Shown: positions 1 to 58,960, counted from the stretch's first letter. The stretch: DNA of 64,000 nucleotides from Amorphochlora amoebiformis (GCA_054601695.1 BAAHQB010000288.1:124001-188000), one strand, 5' to 3'. Program-made: numbers and translations. Notes: generated by a model from the sequence alone, not told the origin.

Positions 1-156
1 AAATAAGGACATAGGAAACTACTATATCATACTAAAGAGATATATACGCATATACGCCTTTTATTATATAAATATGTGCGACAGACCTCAAAAAAGACTG
101 TATTATATCTTGACTTCTCCACATCAGAATTTTGTTTTTCTAATATATATATATAC

Positions 157-211
<55 letters not shown>

Positions 212-242
212 GGCTCGCATGCAAAATATATTTCTGATATAC

Positions 243-289
<47 letters not shown>

Positions 290-616
290 CACATATATAT
301 ATATGTATTCAAATTTATATGCGTACTTTTTTCTATATGTATGTTAATTATATTTACATATAATATCTGTTGACTATGTATATAAATATATTTATGTATG
401 TATGTATATGTATTTATATAAGTACAGATATATATATGTATATATATATATATACATTATATATATATATATATATATGCGTGTGTATTATATACATATA
501 TGTATACAAACCATAGTGCATTATACATTGGTGTTTTGATTGTTGAAGAGAGCAAAGTGGACTGTAACGCTTGTATTCGGAAACCGAACGCCTACGTCGA
601 CTAACCTCGATCTATA

Positions 617-649
<33 letters not shown>

Positions 650-748
650 GTATATATATATATATATATATACATATATATTTATATCTATATATATGTA
701 TATATATATATTATATGTATATATGTATATATATATATATATATAAAA

Positions 749-797
<49 letters not shown>

Positions 798-950
798 ATA
801 TATATGCATATCATTAGTATTATTAGTATACATTTGATATCTTTGTGTATGTGATATAAAATATGCGATGTCCATATTCGTAGAATTGGTTTTCAGGCTA
901 GAAAAATACTATTTATTTCACCAATTAATAGTATGTTTGTGTATAATGTT

Positions 951-993
<43 letters not shown>

Positions 994-1043
994 ATATCTC
1001 TATATATATATATTCAAGGTTAGAGTTTTGAGGATTACGATAC

Positions 1044-1651
1044 CTTAGGGTTGTTGCCCAGTGTTTTTCGCACTTCGTCCACCGCAGATTGACTTCGGCC
1101 GGACTCACTGAATAATATATCAGTTTCCGTTGCGTTAGAGTTATACCTAGAGCTCTTGAGTACAATACCATGAGAGAATCCAATCAAGATATCGATAGAA
1201 TATACCAAATATTATCATGCTATGCTGGAGATCGCTGGAGATCACGGGGATTGTTGGAGATCTCCTTATCCGGTACTACCAGGTAGTAACGGGATCCAGA
1301 TTGTGGGATGATAGAACGTGCGTCACGTCCGCCATAGAACGTGCGTCACGTCCGCCAAGCTCCGGAATAGTCATCGGGGCTATTCCGGCTTTGGAAATTC
1401 AGTTTTACAACAGCAGATCAAGGGGCAATCAGCGTTATCTCTGGGAGATGGTTGTTTAAAGGATATTATTAAGGTTAGGGTTAGGGTTAGATTCTAATAC
1501 AAATTTTGTTCGGCGTGGCATCGGTTCTTGGTGCTTCCTGATGTATGTTATGCATGTGTAAATTTGTTTTAATGTGTGTACTGTTTGTGTCTATGTATAT
1601 GCAATACACATGTTTTATATGTACACCCATATACAGAACATACAACATATA

Positions 1652-1719
<68 letters not shown>

Positions 1720-1739
1720 AATACATATATACATATATG

Positions 1740-1777
<38 letters not shown>

Positions 1778-2463
1778 CACACATCCACCATAATAATATA
1801 TCACACCTTTAATATACATTATGATACATACACATGCCATATATCACATATACCATCCCGTACATAGCCCACAATCCTCAAAATCCTAACCTGAGCTCGC
1901 CAGCGCACGAATAAGGTATCCCACATCATCCGAAACATACTAAATATCACTTCAACGCCCACATACGACCGCGAAGGCGTATGACAAACCCGCCTCCATG
2001 CCTCCGCGCCCAAGTAGCTCTCGACTGGGAAGCATGCGCCAAGGCATTTGAACCGGTCTTCCAGATCTTTTGAGAAGAGAAGGTTGTACTTCTCACAATC
2101 GCCGAGAACGGACCGGAACAAAATATCCGTCGCGTAAGTGAGAGCATCGCTGAAGCTGAATGCGATGTCAGACAAAGACAGAGTCGGGTCAGTCGGCTTT
2201 GAATGGGCGTTGGTGATGTTGGAGGCTGCGTCCGCAACAGGGTAAGAGAGCAGGACGGGGGTGCAATCAGGGTGATGCGCGTTTGAAAGGTTGGACCCAT
2301 TCTTGGATTCGGCGGGGCTTGCAGTTGATGAAGGGGGTTTGCAGCGAGAATTCTCGACGACTTTGACCGCCCTGACAAAGGCCGATGAATGGTTGGGCGA
2401 GAGACTCCCGGGGAAGATGTTCGGGTCGGTTGTGAGGAAGGAGATGTACTTTGCAGGGGCCAT
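1044..2463 (-). CDS. Unrecognised gene, 5' part (two exons, continues off left edge)
   Basis: The first exon starts at ATG 2463 (MAPAKYISF...) and stays open to about 1891, where a good donor (CAG|GTTAGG) follows RWRAQ; an alternative donor lies about 40 bases further on. It gives some 190 residues with a Ser/Pro/Asn-rich middle and a more ordered second half ([33 protein letters not shown]). GC content is far above the flanks, as in the certain exons of this window. A probable second exon at 1044-1107 has an acceptor after TATTATTCAG and a donor CCTAAG|GTATCG; read in one phase it gives [20 protein letters not shown]. The two exons do not join in phase with the donors I prefer, so at least one boundary or an intermediate exon is missing. 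I do not recognise the family. It is divergent to the gene starting at 2891. Confidence 0.5.
1188..1360 (+). repeat. Dispersed repeat copy A (inverted mate near 14.3 kb)
   Basis: The stretch around GGTACTACCAGGTAGTAACG (1271-1290) with its flanks (GCTGGAGATCGCTGGAGATC before, GGATCCAGA after, then a CGTCACGTCCG-like motif) reappears in reverse complement at about 14266-14425. The two copies have drifted. Copy A also has a 23-bp tandem duplication at 1311-1357 (ATAGAACGTGCGTCACGTCC unit). No coding capacity is convincing; it could be a remnant of a mobile element. Confidence 0.55.
1473..1490 (+). repeat. Short interstitial TTAGGG repeat
   Basis: Three tandem GGTTAG/TTAGGG units, the telomere-type hexamer, inside the window and not at a chromosome end. 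Confidence 0.7.
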
Positions 2464-2890
2464 TGCAGATAGTGCGCCAGGAGGATTGTGTGTGGGATAC
2501 GGCCGAAAAATAGGAAAAGTTTTTTCAATGACCAAAATTATTTTTTCGGGTTGTTGGAAAATGGCGCTCTGCTCAAAACCGCGTCCCCCTTCAGATCCTA
2601 CTCCTAATTCATTGCATAAAAGACAGTTTATGTACTAGTGGACAGCGCAAGGGACTTCTTCCAACCATATTGTGGTGCTTGAGCATGTGACAGCCCTGAA
2701 ATGTCACATGATTGTTCCTCGGATGACTTTGAGTGATTTCACCGGATATTCCGCGCTTATCCTCCTGACAACACCCAAACATCCGGTGTCAGATCCCGCG
2801 CCTAGAGAAACGCGGACTGTCGTCGTACCCCACCGATCCTAACCCCTCCCCTCTGACGAGTCATCCATACCCCCCTTGTGATCCGAAATC
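2464..2890. promoter_or_regulatory. Shared spacer between divergent genes
   Basis: This 427-bp, GC-balanced spacer separates two ATGs pointing away from each other, so it should hold both promoters. It contains a perfect inverted repeat, CATGTGACA at 2684-2692 and TGTCACATG at 2702-2710, with a 9-bp spacer, the sort of site a dimeric factor could bind. An A/T-rich GCATAAAAG at about 2614 could serve as a TATA-like element. None of this is tested, and the position of the transcription starts is unknown. Confidence 0.4.
2684..2710. promoter_or_regulatory. Perfect 9-bp inverted repeat in divergent promoter
   Basis: Arms CATGTGACA and TGTCACATG match exactly with 9 bases between them. It lies about 180 bp from the plus-strand ATG and 220 bp from the minus-strand ATG. 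It is not made of TA repeats, unlike most symmetrical sequence in this window. A protein-binding site is inferred, not shown. Confidence 0.4.
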
Positions 2891-14140
<11,250 letters not shown>

Positions 14141-14265
14141 TCCATGCTTTTTGGCGAAGTCTCGTTTCAATTATTTTTTCGGCATAATGATTACCATAAT
14201 TGGCTTTTAATTCGATCCTGGCCGCGAAATTCGAGAACCACTCGAATCTTTGCGAACTATTGCAG

Positions 14266-14425
14266 AGCATGACGGACGTAACGCAAGTCTTGTCATCTCT
14301 TACTCTGGATCCCCGTTACTACCCGGTAGTACCGGTGATCTCCAGCGACCTCTAGCATTGCTATGACAGTATTTTGCATAATCTTTCGATTTCTTCATCT
14401 GCATCCTATTCCGATATTCTATCGT
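14266..14425 (-). repeat. Dispersed repeat copy B (inverted relative to copy A)
   Basis: In reverse complement this reads GAGGTCGCTGGAGATCACCG, then GGTACTACCGGGTAGTAACG and GGATCCAGAGTAAG, matching copy A near 1.2-1.36 kb in order and spacing. A 61-codon open frame on the minus strand just downstream (14085-14270) is not recognisable and may belong to the same element. Confidence 0.55.
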
Positions 14426-14679
14426 TGCTCGAACAATAAGAAGGTATTGTGCATGTACATATATGAAGATATAAATCTATACATATATATATATATATAG
14501 ATAATATATATATATATATATATATGTATATCTCTATATTTATATATGTACACAAATTTCCTAGATCTTTTAATAGCCGTCTTATTCATCATCGCATAAT
14601 AAATCTATCTACATATACATACGTATGTATGTGTAAATACATATGTTTCCGTATACATAATACATATATATATTATATC

Positions 14680-14711
<32 letters not shown>

Positions 14712-14840
14712 CATATATATATATACATATATACAGGTGGATACAATTGCTCGGTTTTGGTACGCCAAGGTCTGATATGACCAAAACAATATCAATCAAC
14801 ACAATGTCCATCAACACAATATCCGACTATATATAATATA

Positions 14841-14872
<32 letters not shown>

Positions 14873-15126
14873 AATATATATATTATATATATATATATAT
14901 ATATATTAATATATATACGTTCATCGTGTCATGTTAAGTCATCATTCCCAACCTCAAGCTCGCCAACTTGCAGTATCTTTTCTACCTATTCACACATTCG
15001 CAATACCGTCAACCCTACTCTCAAACTAGCTGTAATCCTGTTGTATCATGAATATGCCTAAAAATATTCGTTGTATTGTCTTTCCTGAATCTCAAAATAA
15101 AAGTAATCTGCTTAAATCTAGGCGTA

Positions 15127-15150
15127 ATCCTAACCCTAACCCTAACACCC
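15127..15150 (-). repeat. Short CCCTAA (reverse TTAGGG) repeat
   Basis: Three to four CCCTAA units, opposite in orientation to the blocks at 1.47, 5.05 and 46.7 kb. Confidence 0.65.
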
Positions 15151-15318
15151 CTAGATTGCTCTTGACGCTCTTTTGTTCCTTTATGCGGTTTATTATGCCT
15201 TTTCCTACCGGCAAGACATGGTAAGTTATTTTCTTGATATATGCGTTTGTGCATATGTATATATATATGTATATATATATGGTAAGTTATTTTCTTGATA
15301 TATGCGTTTGTGCATATG

Positions 15319-15392
<74 letters not shown>

Positions 15393-15507
15393 GCGTGTGT
15401 TTAGTATGTTTGTACATACATAATACATAATATGTACACATATAAAATATATTATCTATGAGTATGCATATATGTATATATATATATGTATATGTAATAT
15501 ATATACA

Positions 15508-15542
<35 letters not shown>

Positions 15543-16069
15543 GTATACATATACATATACATATATATATATATGAGAGATGTCATATGAGGTTTTATGC
15601 TTTATGTATTTCAAATTACAGTGTACACACATACACATACCTTCATACATTTTCATGTATATTATCTAGTATGAATGTATAAGATATTGTATATTAGATT
15701 TAAAAATAAAATTATGTGTATATCTCATCCTATTTATGCATTCAGTATTTATACAATACACATATCAACACGTACATATGCATATATTTAAGATTATTTA
15801 GAAATATTATGTAACGATATGTATATATATATATATATATTATATATATTATATATTATATATATATATATATATATGTATATCTATATAATATACATAT
15901 TCATATACATATACACATACCTATATTTATATATATATATGTATATACATATGTATATGTATAGATATAAATATATATATATATATGTCTAATTTACATC
16001 ATATATTTACAGGCTCAATATGGTTTGTGTTGTTGCAAATGGAAGACATCAACTTAACTTAATATACAT

Positions 16070-16870
16070 ATTAGGCTTATATGCATCATATATCTCTAGA
16101 CATTCTAGATATTAACACTCACGATACTGAACTTGGCTTACCTAGATTACCATATATATACGTAATATAGATATTTTTCCGACGAATCAAAAGTAGTAGC
16201 AGCGCTGAGAGCTATTAAGAGAATCTCTAGCAAGAATTCGGCGATCATATATGATGCCGTTGACTCAAATTAAATTAATCTAATCGATAGATCGAACACG
16301 ATAAAACGGTTAATTCTACTACTAGCTAGACTAGTACTAGTAGTTCTAGAGTTAAATGTAATTAATTTAGTCGGACTAGTCGTGTTCGGATAATCTAGAT
16401 AATCTTGACAATCTAGACAATGAAGTTTATCATACCTAGATCATAAATACGTAAACGTGCGTAGTATCTAGAGTATCTTGAAACTACTGAGATAGCCTAG
16501 ATAGGCTAACAACTAGGTATACATACTGAGCTAGCTAATCTCTAGACTCTCTAGACTCTAGTACCTAGAGTACCGTTACTACTAGTACCAGACTGATCAT
16601 ACGCGTACCTAGCGTACAATCTAGACAATACTAGTCTAGGCTGGAAATAAACGTTAGTACTCAGCATGAGTATGATAAACTCTTCTAGTAGGACTAGTCT
16701 AGCTAGTAGGATACTGATAACACTAGTAATGGTATCCGGAGTATATATATACTAGATATACCTGGTAGGCTTAATGTAAAGTTAAAACGACGATTAGATA
16801 ATGTACTAGACGTAAAGTATAGCATGTTACTGCCGCAGCTGATCATGATCATGACTTAAAACCTAGAAAA
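16070..16870. repeat. CTAG-rich block 3' of the VPS13 gene
   Basis: About 800 bases in which CTAG and overlapping TAGT/ACTAG words occur dozens of times with no fixed period, no long (TA)n and no convincing reading frame. It starts where the TA repeats end and stops just before the final coding exon of VPS13 (stop at 16,927), so it may hold the 3' flank of that gene. A compositionally similar block lies at 60650-61250. Confidence 0.6.
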
Positions 16871-16926
16871 CTAGTAAACACTAGAAACAGCCTAGCAATT
16901 ACGGAACGACGGACGGGCTCTTTCTG

Positions 16927-52511
<35,585 letters not shown>

Positions 52512-52549
52512 GCCCGACAACTACTTCCCGGGGATGCGTTCCATCCCCA

Positions 52550-53011
52550 TTAAAATGACCCCAGCCGGCAATACCCGATATTGACGGAGGCCGGTACCTC
52601 CGGGAATCCCCGGGGATCCTCGAAGAATACCGTGAGATATACAGACAACGACCCGGCACAACCTTCAACGGGCACCAACGGAGAAGGTAGCATGGTGGTC
52701 TCCGAGCTCTCCGGTGGAGCTCGATTAATAGTAATGAGCGAGTCTTTGCGGCTTGCGAGTGCTCTGATGTCGAAAGACTCGGCGAAGATGAGGAGAATAC
52801 GGTGGAACGTAAAAATATAGGCTAACTTCCGAACCGCGTGGAAAGATGTTGAGGGTTTTTCTGTGGTTTGTCCTATGGTTGGTTCTGTGGTTCGTTCTAT
52901 GGGTTGTTCTTTGGTTGTTTCGGGCTCCTTTAGCCGTAGGATTTTACGGTACGCCGCATTCTTTGCTGTCGCGTACGGTAAGCTCTGCTGTCGTGTTAAT
53001 ATATCGTACAT
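52550..53011 (-). CDS. 153-codon frame just upstream of the VPS13 start (upstream ORF or separate small gene)
   Basis: An ATG-started frame (MYDILTRQQSLPYATAKNAA) stays open to a TAA 38 bases before the VPS13 ATG, in a GC-balanced region without (TA)n. It contains a Thr/Glu/Pro repeat (ERTTEPTIGQTTEKP) from a 15-18 bp tandem repeat at about 52,860-52,930. If VPS13 transcription starts upstream of 53,011 this would be a long upstream ORF. I recognise no domain; it could also be chance. Confidence 0.3.
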   Translation of the reverse strand: MYDILTRQQSLPYATAKNAAYRKILRLKEPETTKEQPIERTTEPTIGQTTEKPSTSFHAVRKLAYIFTFHRILLIFAESFDIRALASRKDSLITINRAPPESSETTMLPSPLVPVEGCAGSLSVYLTVFFEDPRGFPEVPASVNIGYCRLGSF

Positions 53012-53289
53012 GTTCTTGTATCAGTATTTGTTGTATTGTTGCCGACTGAGATTTTGCTCTTAATAATCGATGAGGTTCAAAACGGGTCCTTGCATCTGTG
53101 CTCCACCCTAAGCTCAGATGGGCTGTTCCGGTAATCGCTACGGTTATAGCACAGGTCAGTCCAGTCTGCACATGCCACCCTTGTTTCCAAACGACAAACC
53201 CCCACACCAAAAGCCGTGCCGATATTTGTATATGAGTATGTTATTTGGCGGTTTCGTGTGGAGCAGATGAGCAGCGAAGCCTTCACCTG

Positions 53290-53520
53290 GAATCAGGCGC
53301 TGTTGCTCGCACTCCATCGCGTTTCAAAGTACACGTCTTGCCCCACCCACAATAACTTGATCACACTAACAACGCGACGTGTGTGTCCGATCGTATGCAT
53401 GTAAATGTGCGTCCGATCGTATACATGTAAATGTATGTTTTCCAGGCAGTGGAATGAAATCCACTTGACGATAGGCGGAATCTTTTTGTCCAACTTCTTC
53501 CACTGCGTAATGATTGTTTC
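53290..53520 (-). CDS. Possible exon pair of an unrecognised gene, uncertain
   Basis: After acceptor CATTACGCAG the minus strand reads WKKLDKKIPPIVKWISFHCL, and after acceptor CGCGTTGTTAG it reads VIKLLWVGQDVYFETRWSAS then NSA and TGA. Both look coding in composition, but the phases of the two pieces do not match with the donors I can find, and no family is recognised. They may be the 3' end of the gene entering from the right edge. Confidence 0.3.
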
Positions 53521-53654
53521 CAAAGCAGACCTGTTCGACCCTCACTACCTTAGCCTATGGGTAACCAGATACTCTACTCACTTACTATCAACCACTGGAT
53601 AGATACTTGTAATACGTGTTTATGAACTAATATATGAGTGTAAAAACCATATGC

Positions 53655-53732
<78 letters not shown>

Positions 53733-53750
53733 TAAATATATGCATTGTAC

Positions 53751-53788
<38 letters not shown>

Positions 53789-53793
53789 ATATA

Positions 53794-53892
<99 letters not shown>

Positions 53893-53981
53893 ATGTATAC
53901 ATATATATGTGGTATATATATGATGTGCGTTTGTGAATTGAATTGATCCACACGTCCCAAACATGTGTTTTATTTGTATAT

Positions 53982-54540
53982 TATGTATGCATCAGATGTG
54001 TTTTATTGTGTTAAACTTTTGTAACACGTGTGTGTGTTTTATTTGTATATTATGTGTGCATCACATGTGTTTTATTGTGTTAAACTTTTGTAACACGTAT
54101 GTGTTTTATTGAATATATTGTGTGCATCACATATGTTTTATTGTGTTAAACTTTTGTAACACGTGTGTGTTTATTTGTATTGCGTGCATCACATGTGTTT
54201 TATTGTGTTAAACTTGTGTAACACTCGTGTGTTTTACTTGTGTATATTGTGTGCATCACATATGTTTTTTTGTTTTAAAACTATTGTAACACGTGTGTGT
54301 TTTATTTGTATATATTGTGTGCATCACATGTGTTTATTGTGTTAAACTTTGTAACACGTGTGTGTTTTATTTGTATATATTGTGTGCATCACATATGTTT
54401 TATTGTGTGTTTTATTTGTATATATTGTGTGCATTACATATGTTTTATCGTGTTAAACTTTTGTAACACGTGTGTGTTTTATTTGTATATATTGTGTGCA
54501 TCACATATGTTTTATTGTGTTGAACTTTTGTAACACGTAG
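53982..54540. repeat. About 64-bp minisatellite, 8 copies
   Basis: Unit contains GTGTTTTATTTGTATATTGT, GTGCATCACATGTGTTTTAT and TGTGTTAAACTTTTGTAACACG; within the unit TGTTAAAC...GTAACA is a near inverted repeat. Several units carry small deletions. No exon is recognised next to it. Confidence 0.8.
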
Positions 54541-54630
54541 ATACGTTCACATATAATTACTCTTACTGGCTTTTATTGTTACAATTATATTTTTTATGTA
54601 TTATACTACATACACACACATAAACACACA

Positions 54631-54666
<36 letters not shown>

Positions 54667-54738
54667 CATAGCTTTAGTATACGTATGAGTAAACACGTGC
54701 ATGTCACACTCTGTGGATGTATTTACACACATATATAT

Positions 54739-54784
<46 letters not shown>

Positions 54785-54804
54785 AAATATACATATATAT
54801 ACAC

Positions 54805-54855
<51 letters not shown>

Positions 54856-54865
54856 TGTATGTATG

Positions 54866-54955
<90 letters not shown>

Positions 54956-54997
54956 TATGTATATACCATTGTATAAAGTTAATATTATACATATATT

Positions 54998-55061
<64 letters not shown>

Positions 55062-55189
55062 TATAAATATATATATATATATACATAATTTATATATGTA
55101 AGCGTGCGTATGGTCGTGCGTGCATAGAGATGAAGAAAACATATGGTTATAGGCTTCGATACTCCCCGTAAGTTCGTCTGAGCTCCTCG

Positions 55190-55734
55190 AGTGCTATGGA
55201 TCGTCAGTCTCCAAGTTTACCTTCACAATCACCTAAAACACACCACTACCAAAGCAAAACCTATGACATTTGTACCTACAAAATCACTAGCGTATCTTCC
55301 CTACCACCACAAGCACCAACAACCCCAGCACACTCTTATGCCGCGCTGCAAACACATTATGCCATTGATAGCATGCATTTACCATTGCCAGCATTGAGAG
55401 CATCGATTGTATTGACAGTATTCATAGTCACAGTATTGACGCCTAGCTTGGATTCACCATTGGTCATTCACACACCATTTCCCATGCAAAATAACCCCCT
55501 AGTGTTCTGTACTATTTCCTCACACTGCCATGTTCCATAAGTCGATACTGTGATGTCGCTCATGGCGACGACATAATCGACACAATCGAAATAATCAACG
55601 TAATGGCATTCGAAAGATGTGCATATGTATTAAATATCATCAAAGGTACCCCAAGTGGCTGGTGAATGACAAGGCGCTTAAAGAGCTACCCTTCAAGATA
55701 TTCACTATCTTCAAAGGACATGTATGCCTACACA

Positions 55735-55789
<55 letters not shown>

Positions 55790-56095
55790 TATATATATAC
55801 ATATATATATTGTGGGTGTGTGTGTTGGTGTGTGTATATGTATAAATCTGCAGTATATCCATATTACATAACATAATGTAATATGAAATGATAGAACATA
55901 ATAAGTTGAACAGTGTCTAATGTAAGGTATAAAGCAATGTTTGTTGATACTGTCTAATGTAAGGTATAAAGCAATGTTTGTTGATACTTAGACAAAGTTT
56001 CTGTTGTTGATCTACACCATCGCAGTGTTAAGTCGAGGACTTGCTCGCCAGACTGTCAAAGACGTCATACTCAAAATATTAAGTAAATCCATTCG
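55190..56095. other. Coding-like segments, strand unresolved
   Basis: Two plus-strand segments have splice-like borders and coding-like content: 55,650-55,722 (YPKWLVNDKALKELPFKIFT then IFKGH, donor CAT|GTATGC) and 56,025-56,094 (LSRGLARQTVKDVILKILS, acceptor CACCATCGCAG, donor TTAA|GTAAAT). Minus-strand readings of the same segments are also open (for example YDVFDSLASKSST then TAA). Phases do not join directly. A 114-codon plus frame from 55,196 is Thr/His/Pro-rich and less convincing. A 37-bp tandem duplication lies at 55,916-55,987. Confidence 0.3.
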
Positions 56096-56176
56096 CTCCT
56101 CTATGGGTACCAATAGTTATATGTACATATATAATGTATAATTATGTCTATGCACATATAATATAATTGTGTATGC

Positions 56177-56244
<68 letters not shown>

Positions 56245-56250
<6 letters not shown>

Positions 56251-56529
56251 GTATATAATATAGAGTGGTAGTGCAGCGGTCCCTAGTAGTGTTCGGGCGG
56301 TACGGAGTTCCGTTCTGATGTCTTCAACTCCGTTTCGATATTACCGAACCATTACGAATAACCGAATCATTATCAATAACTTATGTAATCTACTCCCAAG
56401 CTTTCCTTCTGCCTACGGGAGCTATAAGTTTCTTAGGTTCAAAGCTTGCTTGGCTTCCGACCATTGTTCTATCTGACCGTACTGTACCCACAGCGTACTT
56501 AAATACCTATAAACTAAACATCGCGCGTA

Positions 56530-56572
<43 letters not shown>

Positions 56573-57130
56573 ATATACATACATGTTGATGGAAAGGGTT
56601 GTGTTGTGTTGATGGAAAGGGCTTGTTGTGTTGATTAGTCCTCACCGTGTGCGCGTCAAGTGTTTTATACTTCCCCGTCATTCATCGGTATGGACTCCCA
56701 CCCTGACTCAACTTGCATGTCCTCTCTGTCTAGATTCTTCTAGATTCTACCTCTGTCGACATCCTACCTCTGTCTAGATCCTACCTCTGTCTACATACTA
56801 CCTCTGTCTACGTCCTATCTCACCATACCTTGCGAAATCTGAAATCCAAATGCACGACTGTGTTACAAGTGGATATTGGTATCGAATGATGCTTCTTCAA
56901 AGAGATGTAGATGCTGATATCATATGACGTTACATCACACCACGTCACATGCTTTGGTTGTAGAACGCTTTCACTCTACAGCAGTTGATACGGATACGAT
57001 CATATGATTTCTCATGGGCGTGTGTGGTCTCATTGATCTCAATCATCTCAATCATCTCACTGCTCTCACCGCTCTGAGTGGTCGAATTGGCTCAGGGGTT
57101 TGAGTGGTGACACGGGGCTGGATCGCACTC
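56245..57130. other. Unique non-TA sequence, no gene recognised
   Basis: Mixed sequence with short local repeats (TACCTCTGTCTA units at 56,740-56,825; TGATGGAAAGGGTTGTGTTG twice near 56,590). I tried it as exons and as a transfer RNA and found neither a matching fold nor splice-flanked coding. Confidence 0.4.
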
Positions 57131-57230
57131 GGTCGAAAGTTATTATGCACGCTCTCGTCGCCACCATCTCTTCGGTACACTAAACTAAACAAATCAATGC
57201 ATGCGGATTTATCAATACTATATACCTATG

Positions 57231-57239
<9 letters not shown>

Positions 57240-57264
<25 letters not shown>

Positions 57265-57399
57265 AAAAATACATCGCTTGTATGTATATAATGTATGGTA
57301 TAATTATATGTACATACGTATATATATACATATATATATATATGCAAAAAATACATCGCTTGTATGTATATAATGTATGGTATAATTATATGTACATAC

Positions 57400-57402
<3 letters not shown>
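57240..57402. repeat. Tandem duplication of about 100 bp
   Basis: The segment ATATGCAAAAAATACATCGC...GTATGGTATAATTATATGTACATACG occurs twice, at about 57,258-57,320 and 57,341-57,402, with TA tracts of different length between. Confidence 0.8.
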
Positions 57403-57463
<61 letters not shown>

Positions 57464-57494
57464 GCTTATGTATACATATATACGATTATATGTA

Positions 57495-57530
<36 letters not shown>

Positions 57531-57748
57531 ACATATATACATAAATATTATTATAATATAAACATATATATATCAGTTGTTTGTCTTCCTAATGGAACCT
57601 AGAAGGTACATAAAGTTTATCACTGTAGCATGAATAAGCTATCACTATAACGTGACTGTAACAACACATGAATAACACCTGAGTGTTACATGAATAGCAC
57701 ATAGTATAACATCAATAACACATCACTTGCACCTCCACTCCACCAGAA

Positions 57749-57860
57749 CCCGTCATGTCATCCATGTCATCCATGCCATCCATGTCATCCATGTCCATGT
57801 CATCCATGTCCATGTCATCCATGTCATCCATGTCATCCATGTCATCCATGTCATCAGGGG
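57749..57860. repeat. 9-bp CATGTCATC repeat
   Basis: About 12 units of CATGTCATC with two 6-bp variants. On the minus strand one frame is an Asp-Asp-Met run, another Met-Thr-Trp. It could lie within an acidic exon of the gene entering from the right, as acidic runs also occur in VPS13 exon 10, but no acceptor is found. Confidence 0.6.
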
Positions 57861-57989
57861 AGAGAGTTGGGTGTTAGGTTGATGGGTGATAAATAATCGA
57901 GAGTTAACGCAAGGAGAGAGAGGAGAGACACTTTCAGCAGAGGGAACGCGAACACACACTCACGAGACCACCCTACTACTACCCTAAGG

Positions 57990-58052
57990 AATCACATACC
58001 TTACCTTGGCCTCTGGATAACTCGACATCAATGATGTCGAACTTAATATCAA
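57990..58052 (-). CDS. Probable exon next to the 21-bp minisatellite
   Basis: Acceptor CATATACAG and donor CAAG|GTAAGG (a strong donor at about 58,010) frame YDVIDIKFDIIDVELSRGQ on the minus strand. The 5' part of this exon resembles the 7-residue translation of the adjoining minisatellite (QLDIIDI/QLDIIHI), so the array may have grown from the exon and its acceptor. Boundaries are approximate. The gene would lie on the same strand as the 62.6-64.0 kb exons. Confidence 0.4.
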
Positions 58053-58772
58053 TCACATCATACTGTATATGAATGACATGAATGATATCTAACTGAATAT
58101 CAATGATATCTAACTGTATATCAATGATATCTATCTGTATATCAATGATATCTAACTGAATATCAATGATATCTAACTGTATATCAATGATACCTCATAT
58201 ACAGATAGGTATCATTCATATACAGTTAGATATCATTGATATTCAGTTAGATATCATTGATATACAGTTAGATATCATTCATATACAGATAGATATCTTT
58301 CATATGCAGTTAGATATCATTCACATACAGTTAGATATCATTCATATACAGTTAGATATCATTCACATACAGATAGAATGATATCTAACTGTATATGAAT
58401 GATATCTAACTGTATGTGAATGATATCTAACTGCATATGAAAGATACCTATCTGTATATGAATGATATCTAACTGTATATGAATGATATCTAACTGAATA
58501 TCAATGATATCTAACTGTATATCAATGATACCTATCTGTATATGAATGATATCCAACATGATATCTAACTGTATATGAATGATATCTAACTGTATATGAA
58601 TGATATCTAACTGTATATGAATGATATCAACTGAATATGAATGATATCTAAATGTATATGAATGATATCTATCTATATATGAATGATATCTAAGTGTATA
58701 TGAATGATATCTAAGTGTATATGAGTGATATCTATCTGCATATGAATGATATCTAAGTGTGTATTTGTATAA
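58040..58772. repeat. 21-bp minisatellite, over 30 copies, with an inverted middle block
   Basis: Unit ATGATATCTAACTGTATATG plus A. Copies at about 58,040-58,195 and 58,380-58,772 are in one orientation, and those at 58,196-58,378 are the reverse complement. Single strands of the array can fold into a hairpin of about 180 bp per arm. The unit length is a multiple of three and the reverse strand reads QLDIIHI repeats without stops. Confidence 0.85.
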
Positions 58773-58856
58773 CACAACAGTCGACTGAATACGATATCTT
58801 TATACACCATTTGGAGGGTACTATACCAACTAAATCGTTGTGTTTGTATGTACAAT

Positions 58857-58926
<70 letters not shown>

Positions 58927-58928
58927 AT

Positions 58929-58960
<32 letters not shown>

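Noticed and set aside
56260-56480. Transfer RNA-like sequence (GTGGTAGTGCAG, GGTTCAAAGC)
   Set aside because: The pieces are too far apart and no cloverleaf stems can be paired.
57753-57959. 68-codon minus frame ending in Met-Thr-Trp repeats as a small protein
   Set aside because: The repeat is a 9-bp microsatellite open in several frames, and I found no acceptor or donor pair supporting this frame.
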